34,461 nucleotides of DNA from Clostridia bacterium. Lineage in GTDB: Bacteria; Bacillota; Clostridia; Christensenellales; Aristaeellaceae. The stretch spans positions 1 through 34,461 of the forward strand of contig JAFRHH010000091.1 of assembly GCA_017433405.1 (NCBI GenBank), given 5' to 3'. Each line of letters opens with the position of its first letter. The stretch's first letter is position 1. The position numbers and the translations under genes are program-made. Shown piece after piece: positions 15,332 to 23,091 of this stretch. The notes under the pieces are model-generated. The model ran no database searches. It was given only the letters and a program-made list of their open reading frames with translations, and was not told the DNA's origin.

Positions 15332-17025
15332 GTTTCTTCCTCCTTTTCCCGCATCATCAGCTTTTCAAACTCCTCCGCCGGCAGAGGCCGGGAAAAGTAA
15401 TATCCCTGGACCAGATCGCAGCCCCGTTTTTTCAGGAAGGCCAGCTGGCCCTCGGTCTCGACGCCCTCCGCCACGACCCGCAGCTTCAGCGACCGGGCGA
15501 TATCCAGCACCAGCCGGACCAGCTGCCGGTCCGTCTTCTTCTGCTCGATATTGCGGATAAACTTCATATCCATCTTCAGCACGTCGATCGGCATCTCCGA
15601 CAGCATGTTCAGCGACGAATAGCCGGAGCCGAAATCGTCCATTTCGATCTCAAAGCCCTTCTCCCGAAGGCTCCGGACCGTATCCAGCAGTTCCCGGGCG
15701 TTGTCGGTATAGGCGGACTCCGTCACCTCCAGCTTCAGATCCCGGAACGTCAGGCCGTTTTCCTGAATCAGCCGGGTCAGCCGCTCCTCCAGGCTCCGGT
15801 CGAAGACGTCCGCCCGGGACAGGTTCACGGACACCGGCACGGCGAACCCGCAGCGCTTCCGCCAGGAAGCGATCTGCTCCGCCGTCTTCCGCCAGACGAA
15901 GTGGTCCAGCCGGGTGATCAGCCCGTTGCCCTCCAGCAGCGGGATGAAGACCCCGGGGGAGATCATGCCCAGCTCCGGATGCACCCACCGGACCAGCGCC
16001 TCGGCGCTGACCATCCGGGGCGGGTCGCGCTGAATGTCGTATTTCGGCTGGAAATAAACCCGGAGCTGCTCCTCCTCGATGGCGGCGTTCAGATCGTTGA
16101 GCAGCCGCTGGTTCAGCAGCTCCTTCTTCCGCATCTCCTCGTCGTGGATCATCAGCGGATGCTGATAGTTTCCCCGCACCATGGCGCAGGCGACCCGGGC
16201 CCGGTCGAAAAGCCGGATCGGCTCCACCCCCGCCTGCCAGGGCATGACGCCCATCCGCAGGCGGATATCCACGTTTTTGAAGGCGCTGTTCAGCCTTTCC
16301 TGAAAGCGGCCGAGCACCGCCGCGTAATCCGGCTGCTCCGGGCAGTAGATCTCGAAGGCGTCCGCGTCAAAGCGGCCGGCGATCCCCTCCCGCTCCGCCA
16401 GGAAGGCCCGGATCTCCTCCCCCAGCGTCCGCAGCACCCTGTCCCCGAATTCGTATCCGTTCACCGCGTTGAGCACGTGAAACTGCTCGATGTTCAGGGC
16501 CAGGGCGTCCAGGTGCCTGTCCGGGTGGAACTTCCAGAAATTTTCCGCGTATTCGTAGAAGAAGTTCCGGGTATACAGCCCCGTCAGCTGGTCCTGCTCC
16601 GCGGCGGAGATCAGCCGCCGGCCCTCGCTCAGCTCGATAATCCGCTCCACCCGGGCCAGAATGATCTCCGGCATGTCGAAGGGCTTGGTAATAAAATCCG
16701 CCGCCCCCTTCTGCAGCGCCAGCAGCTCGGCGCTCTTGTCCGCTGTCAGCACGATCACGGGGATCTTGCGAAGCCGGCTTTCCGCCTGCATCTCGTCCAG
16801 CACCTCAAAGCCGTTTTTTACCGGCATCATCAGATCCAGCATCACCAGGGACAGCTCCCCCCGGTGCTTCCGGATCGCCGAAAGGGCCTCCTCCCCGTTC
16901 TCGGCGTAGAGCGTCTCGTATCCCTTCTCCTCCAGGATGATCCCCAGGGCGTCCCGGTTGATCTCCTGGTCGTCCACCACCAGGACCAGGCGGGGCTGCG
17001 GCCTTTGCGCCATATCCGTCATCAT
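15328..17025 (-). CDS. Response regulator with degenerate GGDEF and EAL phosphodiesterase domains
   Basis: 565 residues. REC is about residues 10-130 (VVDDQEINR, phospho-acceptor Asp64 in MLDLMMPVKNG, Lys in FITKPF). A GGDEF-like domain about 140-295 has DADAF (220-224) in place of the GGDEF signature, so it should not make cyclic di-GMP and may be regulatory. EAL is about 305-560 with EALVRW (342-344), NLSR, LEVTES, EMDDFGSGYSSLN, LKMD, VVAEGVET and QGYYFSRPL; the metal- and substrate-binding set looks complete. It therefore probably hydrolyses cyclic di-GMP when phosphorylated or released. It overlaps the upstream kinase gene by 4 bases (ATGA) and the HPt gene by 4 bases, so the three are tightly coupled and this is the likely output of the relay. 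Confidence 0.93.
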   Translation of the reverse strand: MMTDMAQRPQPRLVLVVDDQEINRDALGIILEEKGYETLYAENGEEALSAIRKHRGELSLVMLDLMMPVKNGFEVLDEMQAESRLRKIPVIVLTADKSAELLALQKGAADFITKPFDMPEIILARVERIIELSEGRRLISAAEQDQLTGLYTRNFFYEYAENFWKFHPDRHLDALALNIEQFHVLNAVNGYEFGDRVLRTLGEEIRAFLAEREGIAGRFDADAFEIYCPEQPDYAAVLGRFQERLNSAFKNVDIRLRMGVMPWQAGVEPIRLFDRARVACAMVRGNYQHPLMIHDEEMRKKELLNQRLLNDLNAAIEEEQLRVYFQPKYDIQRDPPRMVSAEALVRWVHPELGMISPGVFIPLLEGNGLITRLDHFVWRKTAEQIASWRKRCGFAVPVSVNLSRADVFDRSLEERLTRLIQENGLTFRDLKLEVTESAYTDNARELLDTVRSLREKGFEIEMDDFGSGYSSLNMLSEMPIDVLKMDMKFIRNIEQKKTDRQLVRLVLDIARSLKLRVVAEGVETEGQLAFLKKRGCDLVQGYYFSRPLPAEEFEKLMMREKEEET

Positions 17026-18587
17026 GCCTTCTCCGCCTCCTCCTTCTCCTTCCCTCCCGCGGCGATCAGCCGCCGGAGCGTCGTATACAAAAGGTCCGCG
17101 TCCACCGGCTTGAGCAGGTGGGCGTTCATGCCCGCGTCCATCGTCCGGCGGACGTCGTTTTCAAAGCCGTTGGCCGTCAGCGCGATGATGGGAACGGTTC
17201 CCGCGTCCGGCCTCTCCAGGGCGCGGATCCGCCGGGCCGCCTCCAGCCCGTCCATGACCGGCATCCGAAGATCCATCAGCACCGCGTCAAAGGTCCAGGG
17301 GGCGGAGGCTTCAAACCGCTCCAGGGCCTTCCGCCCGTTCTCCGCGTGGACGCCCTCGGCGCCCTCCAGCTCCAGCAGGTCCAGAACGATCTCCGCGTTC
17401 TCCGGCACGTCCTCCGCAACGAGGATCCGGCGGCCTTCCAGGGAAACCTCCGCCGTCGCCCCGGCTTTCCCGGCCGCTCCGGGCGCCCCGGCCTCCCCGG
17501 GCTTTGCAGGCGCTCCGGCCGTCGACATTGCCCCCTCCTCCGCGGCCATCGCCGCCAGCGGCAGGGTCACGGTGAAGACGGAGCCGACCCCCTTCTCGCT
17601 GGACACCCGGACGCTTCCGCCCACCAGGTCCAGCCGGCTCTTGACGGCAGCCAGCCCCAGCCCGCTTCCGCCGAAGCGGGTAGTGGAGCCCCCGTCCTCC
17701 CGGGCGAAGAGATCGAAGAGCTGTTCGAGGAATTCCGGGCTGATCCCGATGCCGGTATCCTTGACGCTGCACCGGAGCATCCGGGCGTCCGGCCCCGTCG
17801 GGAAGGTCTCCGCCGAGAAGCTGACCACCCCCGGCACGTCCGTGTATTTGACCGCGTTGTCAATCAGCTCGATCAGCGCCTCCCGGATCAGCCCCGCGTC
17901 GCCGATGTAGACGCTCGGCACCGCCTCGTGGACCGAGGTCCGGCAGGTCAGCCCCTTCTCGCCGCACAGGGAGAAGGCCAGGGAATCCAGCGGATCCGTG
18001 ATGTCCCGGAGCCGGAAGGGCTCCCGGCGGACGATCCGCCGGCCGCTCTCGATCTCGTTGAGGTCGAGGATGTTGTTGATCATGCCCAGCAGCTCCATGG
18101 CGCTCCGGCCGATCTTCTCCAGGTGCTCCCGTACCGCCCGCGGCACCCCCGGCTGCTCAAGGGCCATGCGGTCCAGCCCGAGAATCACGTTCATCGGGGT
18201 CCGCATCTCGTGGCTGACGCTGGCCAGGAAGGCGGTCTTGGCCCGGCTGCTCTCCTCGGCGGCCTTCAGCTCGACCTCCATCCGCTCCCCGTCGAGAATC
18301 CGCCGGGTGATCCGGTTCAGAAGCAGGTACATCGTCAGCACGAAAAGGCTGCCGCCGAACAGGATGCCGGCGACGATGAGATCCGGCTTCCCGAAGATGC
18401 CCACCGCCAGATAGCCCAGCAGGAACAGCACCAGCAGCGCGATCGGAACGGAGAGAATCATGCTGCTCCGCCGGGTCCAGCTCTTCGTCCGCCGAAGATG
18501 GCGGGCGAAGGCGATAAAACCGATGATGTTGAAGACCATCAGCGCGCTGCCGGCAAAGATCAGCGCGGGAATCAGCCATCGCGTCAT
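17022..18587 (-). CDS. Membrane hybrid histidine kinase with C-terminal receiver
   Basis: 521 residues. Three hydrophobic segments (about 5-28, 44-64, 70-90) leave almost no extracytoplasmic sensing domain. HisKA follows (SHEMRTPMN, His126), then HATPase (N box IDNAVKY, DTGIGI, GGSGLGL), an Ala/Gly/Pro-rich linker (about 350-380) and REC (Asp439 in LMDLRMPVMDG). Its kinase core resembles that of the permease-kinase encoded in the same operon, suggesting duplication. With no obvious sensor it may receive its signal through the membrane or heterodimerise with the fusion kinase. The ATG at 18587 has GAGGAGG about 8 bases upstream. It is the first gene of the operon, with its promoter at about 18.8 kb. 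Confidence 0.92.
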   Translation of the reverse strand: MTRWLIPALIFAGSALMVFNIIGFIAFARHLRRTKSWTRRSSMILSVPIALLVLFLLGYLAVGIFGKPDLIVAGILFGGSLFVLTMYLLLNRITRRILDGERMEVELKAAEESSRAKTAFLASVSHEMRTPMNVILGLDRMALEQPGVPRAVREHLEKIGRSAMELLGMINNILDLNEIESGRRIVRREPFRLRDITDPLDSLAFSLCGEKGLTCRTSVHEAVPSVYIGDAGLIREALIELIDNAVKYTDVPGVVSFSAETFPTGPDARMLRCSVKDTGIGISPEFLEQLFDLFAREDGGSTTRFGGSGLGLAAVKSRLDLVGGSVRVSSEKGVGSVFTVTLPLAAMAAEEGAMSTAGAPAKPGEAGAPGAAGKAGATAEVSLEGRRILVAEDVPENAEIVLDLLELEGAEGVHAENGRKALERFEASAPWTFDAVLMDLRMPVMDGLEAARRIRALERPDAGTVPIIALTANGFENDVRRTMDAGMNAHLLKPVDADLLYTTLRRLIAAGGKEKEEAEKA

Positions 18588-18612
18588 GGGCCGTCCTCCT
18601 CTGTGATCGTCA

Positions 18613-18631
18613 GTTCACGTCTGCCATTCTG
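18613..18631 (-). repeat. Leader-like repeat, copy F (3' half only)
   Basis: In the sense of the hybrid kinase it reads CAGAATGGCAGACGTGAAC, 25 bases before the ATG. The similarity to copy D continues through the following bases up to the ribosome site (CACAGAGGAG in both). The 5' half is missing. Confidence 0.65.
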
Positions 18632-18788
18632 CCGCGGCCCCCGGGGGAAAGCGCCAGCAGCAGGAGCGCGGCGGCAAACAGCGCCGCGCAGAGCACATGC
18701 AGGGGCGGATTCGCCGAAAGCGTTTCATGCTTTCTTCCCCCCTGTCTGCGCCCAAATGATATTGCTCTCTGCTAACCATACACCGTTT

Positions 18789-18818
18789 ATTATACCAGAT
18801 TTATCCTGTTCTGTTCAA
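18789..18818 (-). promoter_or_regulatory. Promoter of the signalling operon
   Basis: On the minus strand TTGAAC (18813-18818), 18 bases, then a perfect TATAAT (18789-18794). The start would be near 18782, giving a leader of about 195 bases before the hybrid-kinase gene that contains repeat copy F. Confidence 0.65.
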
Positions 18819-19119
18819 TATTTCCCAAAAATCATCACCGCTCCGGACGCGGGGAGGGGCCCACCTCCGCCCGGGAACGCGGGGGCAGGTCTTCCCCTTC
18901 CCGGGAATCCCTCAGGCTTTGCCTCAAAAAGGGGCGAAAGTGCATATTTACTTGTATTTCGACTGGTGTTCTGATAGCCTTGTCATCCAAACGAACAGGA
19001 AGGCAGGAGACCGATTTTCGGGCGGCTGATTCTCGACTGCCTGAACCGGGCGGAAACCGCCATGACCCAGGCCCAGGAGCTCGCCATGAAGGTCGAAGGG
19101 CTTCGCTGATCCGCGAGGA

Positions 19120-20232
19120 CTACCTCCTGTCCTTGTCGATCAGCTCCAGGGACAGGATGGCCAGCCCGGCGAAAACCGCGATAAACAGGCCCAGCATCAG
19201 CCAGTTCCTGACGATGTTCCGGACGGATTTCTCGTATTCCGGCTTCCGGGAGGCCTCGGCGGTCTTCGTCTGCACCAGGGTCCTGACCCGCTCCTCCCCG
19301 AACATCTCCAGCAGCTCCCCGACGGTGAGCTTCACCGTCACGGGGCGACTCAGGTCCCCCCGCAGGGCGCTGTCGGCCCGGATGGCCTTCACCGTCTCGG
19401 CCAGGACGGGGCTCCGGCCGGAAACCGCCTCGGAATCCAGGATCGTCAGGAGCTGATCCGCCGTCACCTCCCCGCCGATCTCCGTGTCCCGCATGCCGGA
19501 GAGCGTGTTCCAGGCGGTCACCATCGGCAGCTCGTTATACCCGCTCTGGGCGGCGATCGCCCGGATGCCGTAGCTGGATACCGTTAATTTCGAAAGGGGC
19601 TGGACCCACTCCGGCAGCGGCAGAATCCCCCCGGAGAAAACCAGCTGAAAGATCAGCACGAAGGGCATGACCGTCATGGCGCCGGTGGTGGTCCGGCTGA
19701 CGCTGGAGATGAACAGGCTCATCATGTCCGAGGCGTAGGCGATCAGCAGCATGGAGATGCCGACGTCCAGGATCATAAAGGGGGTCATGAAGCCCTTTTC
19801 CGGAAACTGGATGCCCCCGGCCTGCAGCACATACATCGTCACCCCTGTCTGGGCCAGGCACAGCAGGAACTGGTAGATCATATGGGCCGCCACATAGGAG
19901 GTAATATGCATGCCGGAGCGGTGCTCCCGCTTGATGATCTGCCGCTCCCGGCAGACCGCCTGGATTGAATTGAAGCATCCGTTCCAGATCGCGACGCAGG
20001 CCAGGGCAAAGGCGCCCATCAGGCTGCCCTCCATGTTGATAAACAGCCGCTTCCGGATCACCATGGCCACCAGCGCGGCGATGATCGCCGCCATGGGAAG
20101 AACCTTCCAGTCGCTTTCGTTCACGAAGAAGCGGAACTGCTTCCCCAGATAGATCGGGATCTGGCTGGTCCGGCCCCGGTGCCGGAAGCCTCTTTCCCGG
20201 GAAGGGGTCTCAAGCGTCGTCGTCTCAGCCAT
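19120..20232 (-). CDS. ABC-2 type transporter permease (ABCG-like)
   Basis: A 370-residue membrane protein with six main hydrophobic segments in the ABC2 fold. GGILPLPEWVQPLSKLTVSSYGIRAI between segments 5 and 6 is typical of ABCG/White-type permeases. A soluble stretch of about 110 residues (about 235-345) lies before the last segment, longer than usual. Its ATG overlaps the end of the ATPase gene by 8 bases with CGGAGG upstream, so the two form one exporter. The substrate is not predictable. No self-resistance, RiPP or lipid gene adjoins it. Confidence 0.85.
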   Translation of the reverse strand: MAETTTLETPSRERGFRHRGRTSQIPIYLGKQFRFFVNESDWKVLPMAAIIAALVAMVIRKRLFINMEGSLMGAFALACVAIWNGCFNSIQAVCRERQIIKREHRSGMHITSYVAAHMIYQFLLCLAQTGVTMYVLQAGGIQFPEKGFMTPFMILDVGISMLLIAYASDMMSLFISSVSRTTTGAMTVMPFVLIFQLVFSGGILPLPEWVQPLSKLTVSSYGIRAIAAQSGYNELPMVTAWNTLSGMRDTEIGGEVTADQLLTILDSEAVSGRSPVLAETVKAIRADSALRGDLSRPVTVKLTVGELLEMFGEERVRTLVQTKTAEASRKPEYEKSVRNIVRNWLMLGLFIAVFAGLAILSLELIDKDRR

Positions 20233-21631
20233 GCTGCACCTCCGCGAATTTCTGAATAAACGTATCCGCCAGGCCGTCCCCGCCCTCCTCGGCGCGGTTG
20301 ACGGCCTTGACGATCTCCTCCATCTTTTCCCGGCCGAAGAAGCGCCGGGCCTCCGGAATCGGGCCGAACCAGGCCAGCCGCCCGGTCCGGTTCTGATCCT
20401 TCGCCAGGACGATTACGTCGTCGAACAGGTCGATGACCCGGTCCGGCGTATGGGTAATCACGATGATGATCTTTCCCTGATCCGCGATCTTTCTTAGCTG
20501 CAGGAACAGCTCCCGGGCCATGACCCCGTCCAGCCCGGAATCCGGCTCGTCGAGGATGAACAGCGTCGGGTTGGACAGAAACTCCATGGCGATGGACAGC
20601 CGCTTGCGCTGCCCGCCGGAAAGCTTGGAAACCAGCTCCCGCCGGACCGGGGAAAGGCCGAAGATCTCCATGACCTGCTCCACCCGCTCCTCCCGCTCGG
20701 TCCGGGAAAAGCTGCTGGGCAGCCGCAGGGCCGCCGCGTCCATCAGGGTCCGGAAGACGCTGTCGGAGCCCCGCATCAGATCCTGCTGGGGCACGAAGCC
20801 GATGTCGTACATCATCTCCTTGTAGTTTTTATACATATTCCGGCCGTTGATCATCACCTCCGCCCGGGCCGGCTCGTAGCCGTTCACGGCGTTGACGAAG
20901 GTGGTCTTGCCGGCGCCGGAGCCCCCCAGCAGGAGCACCATATGCCCCGGCTCGATATCCAGATGAATGTCCCGCAGCAGGTACTTCTTCCGGAAGAAAT
21001 CCCGGACTGTCCGATCCTCCAGGTTGACGGTCAGCCCCTTTTCCAGCACGTCCGCCTTCCGGCCGGAGAAGAACACCGGCGCGTCGTCCCGGATCTCCTC
21101 GGCGGTCCAGAGGGGCTGGAACTTTGGATGGAAGCCCCAGATCAGCGCGGGCACCTGCTCCGCCAGCATCCAGAGAACCACCCACCGCTTTCTCCGGTCA
21201 AAGACCTCGCAGAGCCCCATATACACCCGGGCGGTATAGACGACATCCACCAGCATCAGGAGCAGCGTGATCAGGGCGTAGACGATGGAGACGTCCGCCG
21301 CGCTGTCGAAAAACACGTCCGCGATCCGCAGCAGAGTGTTGACCGCCTCCAGCACCGTCAGCGTCCGCCCCTCCAGCTCCCGGTCCGAACACAGGGCCAG
21401 CTTGTAAACCCGGGCGATGGGCACCAGGGCCCACCAGCCCCTGACGCCGCATTTTTCAAAGATTTTCCACAGCCCGATCAGATACAGCACGGCCATGGCC
21501 GAAAAGAAGGGCTGATAGTTCGTATTCAGCATGACGATTGAAAAGATATCCAGCGCCTTGTTCCAGACGTCCACCGGAACCCCCCCTGTGCTGTCTTTTA
21601 TACTCGCGAACGGAATTGACTGCCAGGCCAT
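20225..21631 (-). CDS. ABC transporter ATPase with N-terminal membrane domain (ABCG-like)
   Basis: About 468 residues from the chosen start. An N-terminal membrane module of about 170 residues (hydrophobic segments near FFSAMAVLYLIGLW, WWALVPIARVYKLAL and VYALITLLLMLVDVVYTARV) precedes a nucleotide-binding domain. That domain has GGSGAGKTT (Walker A), LSGGQRKRLSIA (signature), TLFILDEPDSGLD (Walker B) and VITHTPD (H-loop). The KRLSIAMEF signature context and close pairing with the downstream permease point to the ABCG/White group, here an exporter. The start is uncertain: the ATG at 21631 has no clear ribosome site, a GTG at 21658 has CGGAGG 12 bases upstream, and a GTG at 21574 follows a G-run. 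A weak promoter (TTTACA, 18 bases, TAAGAT) sits at 21722-21751. Confidence 0.85.
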   Translation of the reverse strand: MAWQSIPFASIKDSTGGVPVDVWNKALDIFSIVMLNTNYQPFFSAMAVLYLIGLWKIFEKCGVRGWWALVPIARVYKLALCSDRELEGRTLTVLEAVNTLLRIADVFFDSAADVSIVYALITLLLMLVDVVYTARVYMGLCEVFDRRKRWVVLWMLAEQVPALIWGFHPKFQPLWTAEEIRDDAPVFFSGRKADVLEKGLTVNLEDRTVRDFFRKKYLLRDIHLDIEPGHMVLLLGGSGAGKTTFVNAVNGYEPARAEVMINGRNMYKNYKEMMYDIGFVPQQDLMRGSDSVFRTLMDAAALRLPSSFSRTEREERVEQVMEIFGLSPVRRELVSKLSGGQRKRLSIAMEFLSNPTLFILDEPDSGLDGVMARELFLQLRKIADQGKIIIVITHTPDRVIDLFDDVIVLAKDQNRTGRLAWFGPIPEARRFFGREKMEEIVKAVNRAEEGGDGLADTFIQKFAEVQHG

Positions 21632-21897
21632 CGTCCGATCCGCGGCATATACGTTCACGCAAGCGCTTTGCCTCCGGCAAATTCCGGCGTGAACCGGTAT
21701 AAGTAAAGTCAATACCGTGTTATCTTACCATTCGGCGGCCGCCTTTGTAAAGGTGCCGGATGCCTTTTCCCGGCGTCTCCGGTTTCCTTTTTGCCCCCTT
21801 CCCGCAAACGCCGCCCGGCGGGCCGTCCTCTGCCGAGGCCGCCGCCCTTCCGATCGCCGGCCGCCCTTCCTTCTATATTTGGGCACGCCAAAAAAAC

Positions 21898-21926
21898 TTG
21901 AAAAGTACAATGATCTATCGTTTAAT
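21898..21926 (+). promoter_or_regulatory. Promoter of the TAXI-TRAP operon
   Basis: TTGAAA (21898-21903), 17 bases, TTTAAT (21921-21926). The start would be near 21933, about 50 bases before the TAXI gene. It diverges from the ABC exporter operon. Confidence 0.6.
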
Positions 21927-21984
21927 AGAAGGAGACAGTTTTCTGATGAACGACCAGAAATCAAAAAAAAGGAGGACTTTTTCC

Positions 21985-22932
21985 ATGAAGAAAGGTTTAT
22001 TGCTGCTTCTGACCCTGGCGCTGGCGCTTGTCCTGGCCGGCTCCGCCCTGGCCGACGGGCTGACCTTTACCACCGGCGGGACGACCGGCGTGTATTACGC
22101 CTTCGGCAACATTCTCGCCCAGTATATCTCCGCCCATTCCGATCTGGAGATTACCGCCGTGGCCGGCAACGGCTCCGCCGACAATATCGACAAGCTGGAG
22201 CTGGAGACGGCGCAGCTGGGCTTCGTCCAGAACGACGTGGCCTACTACGCCTATAACGGCATTCGCTTCGAGCAGTACGAGGGCATGCCGGTGAACTGCT
22301 TTACCGCCATCGCCGCCCTGTATACCGAATCCGTCCAGCTGGTGACCTGCAATCCGGACATCAAGTCCGTGGCGGACCTTAAGGGCAAAAACGTCTCCAT
22401 CGGCTCCCAGGGCTCCGGCGTCTATTTCAACGCGGTGGACTTCCTCCAGGCCTACGGCATGACGGAAGCCGACATCAACCCCCAGTACCTCTCCTTCGGG
22501 GATTCCGCGGAAGCCCTGAAGGACGGCAAGATTGACGCCGCCTTCGTCGTGGCCGGCGCCCCGACCCCCGCCGTCATGGACCTGGTCACCAGCAAGGAGA
22601 CCTGGCTCGTTTCCCTGGACGCGGAGCATATCGCGAAGCTGAAGGAGATCTCCGGCGCCTATACCGAGAGCGTCATCCCCGCCGGCACCTACAGCGGCCA
22701 GACCGGGGACATCCTGACCGTCGGCGTCAAGGCGACCATCATCGCCAACGGCCAGGTCACCGAGGATCAGGCCTACAACATCGTCAAGACCATCTTCGAG
22801 GGCAGGGAGGAGATCTCCGCCGCCCACGCCAAGGGACAGGAGCTGGATCTGGCCTACGCCGCCACCTGCGGCCTCCCCTATCATCCCGGCGCCGCGAAGT
22901 ATTTCGCCGAGCAGGGAATTACCGTTCAGTAA
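21985..22932 (+). CDS. TAXI-family TRAP transporter solute receptor
   Basis: A 315-residue extracytoplasmic receptor. The signal peptide MKKGLLLLLTLALALVLAGS ends at ALADG without a lipid-attachment cysteine. The mature start LTFTTGGTTGVYYAFGNILA is the TAXI hallmark, followed by VAGNGSADNIDKLE, LGFVQNDVAYYAYNG and LKGKNVSIGSQGSGVYFNA. These receptors deliver small carboxylates, often glutamate/glutamine-like compounds, to a TRAP permease; the exact ligand is unknown. I use the ATG at 21985 (AGGAGG 9-10 bases upstream) because it places the signal peptide at the N-terminus. An ATG 13 codons earlier also has a weak ribosome site. The cognate permease follows after a 159-base gap filled with hairpins. 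Confidence 0.93.
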   Translation: MKKGLLLLLTLALALVLAGSALADGLTFTTGGTTGVYYAFGNILAQYISAHSDLEITAVAGNGSADNIDKLELETAQLGFVQNDVAYYAYNGIRFEQYEGMPVNCFTAIAALYTESVQLVTCNPDIKSVADLKGKNVSIGSQGSGVYFNAVDFLQAYGMTEADINPQYLSFGDSAEALKDGKIDAAFVVAGAPTPAVMDLVTSKETWLVSLDAEHIAKLKEISGAYTESVIPAGTYSGQTGDILTVGVKATIIANGQVTEDQAYNIVKTIFEGREEISAAHAKGQELDLAYAATCGLPYHPGAAKYFAEQGITVQ

Positions 22933-22945
22933 GCCGGTATCTGCG

Positions 22946-23072
22946 GAGGACAGGGGGACTGCTTCGAAGAAATGTCCCCTCTGTCCTCGTTTCAGCAATC
23001 CCGCACTTGCAGAGGACAGGGGGACGGCTTCTTCCTGTCCGTCAGGACAGAAGAAATGTCCCCTCTGTCCTC
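22946..23072. repeat. Two tandem GGGGAC-type hairpin repeats between TAXI and TRAP genes
   Basis: Both copies begin GAGGACAGGGGGAC and end GTCCCCTCTGTCCTC, giving stems of about 14 bp (22946-22988 and 23012-23072). The second contains a nested TTCTTCCTGTCC/GGACAGAAGAA hairpin; the first looks like a deletion derivative lacking it. In RNA they would be strong stem-loops inside the operon and could set the receptor-to-permease ratio by partial termination or by protecting the upstream mRNA. Confidence 0.75.
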
Positions 23073-23091
23073 CTGAGGAGGTATCTTCAAC

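Larger units (their letters stand above)
18588..19119. other. 532-bp intergenic region
   Basis: Holds, from the left: a repeat half-copy (18613-18631); a stretch (18640-18735) that would encode a hydrophobic leader in one minus-strand frame but lacks a matching start; the signalling-operon promoter (18789-18818); a hairpin with CCCGGGAA/TTCCCGGG arms (18870-18905); and a 43-codon open plus-strand stretch (about 18978-19109) with coding-like composition but no start. No complete gene is supported. Confidence 0.5.

Noticed and set aside
18619-18735. Leader peptide upstream of the hybrid kinase
   Set aside because: The ATG frame gives an Arg/Cys-rich peptide, while the signal-peptide-like hydrophobic frame has no start; at best a remnant.
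15901-18974. Two long plus-strand open frames opposite the EAL and kinase genes
   Set aside because: GC-driven shadows with no ribosome sites or domains.
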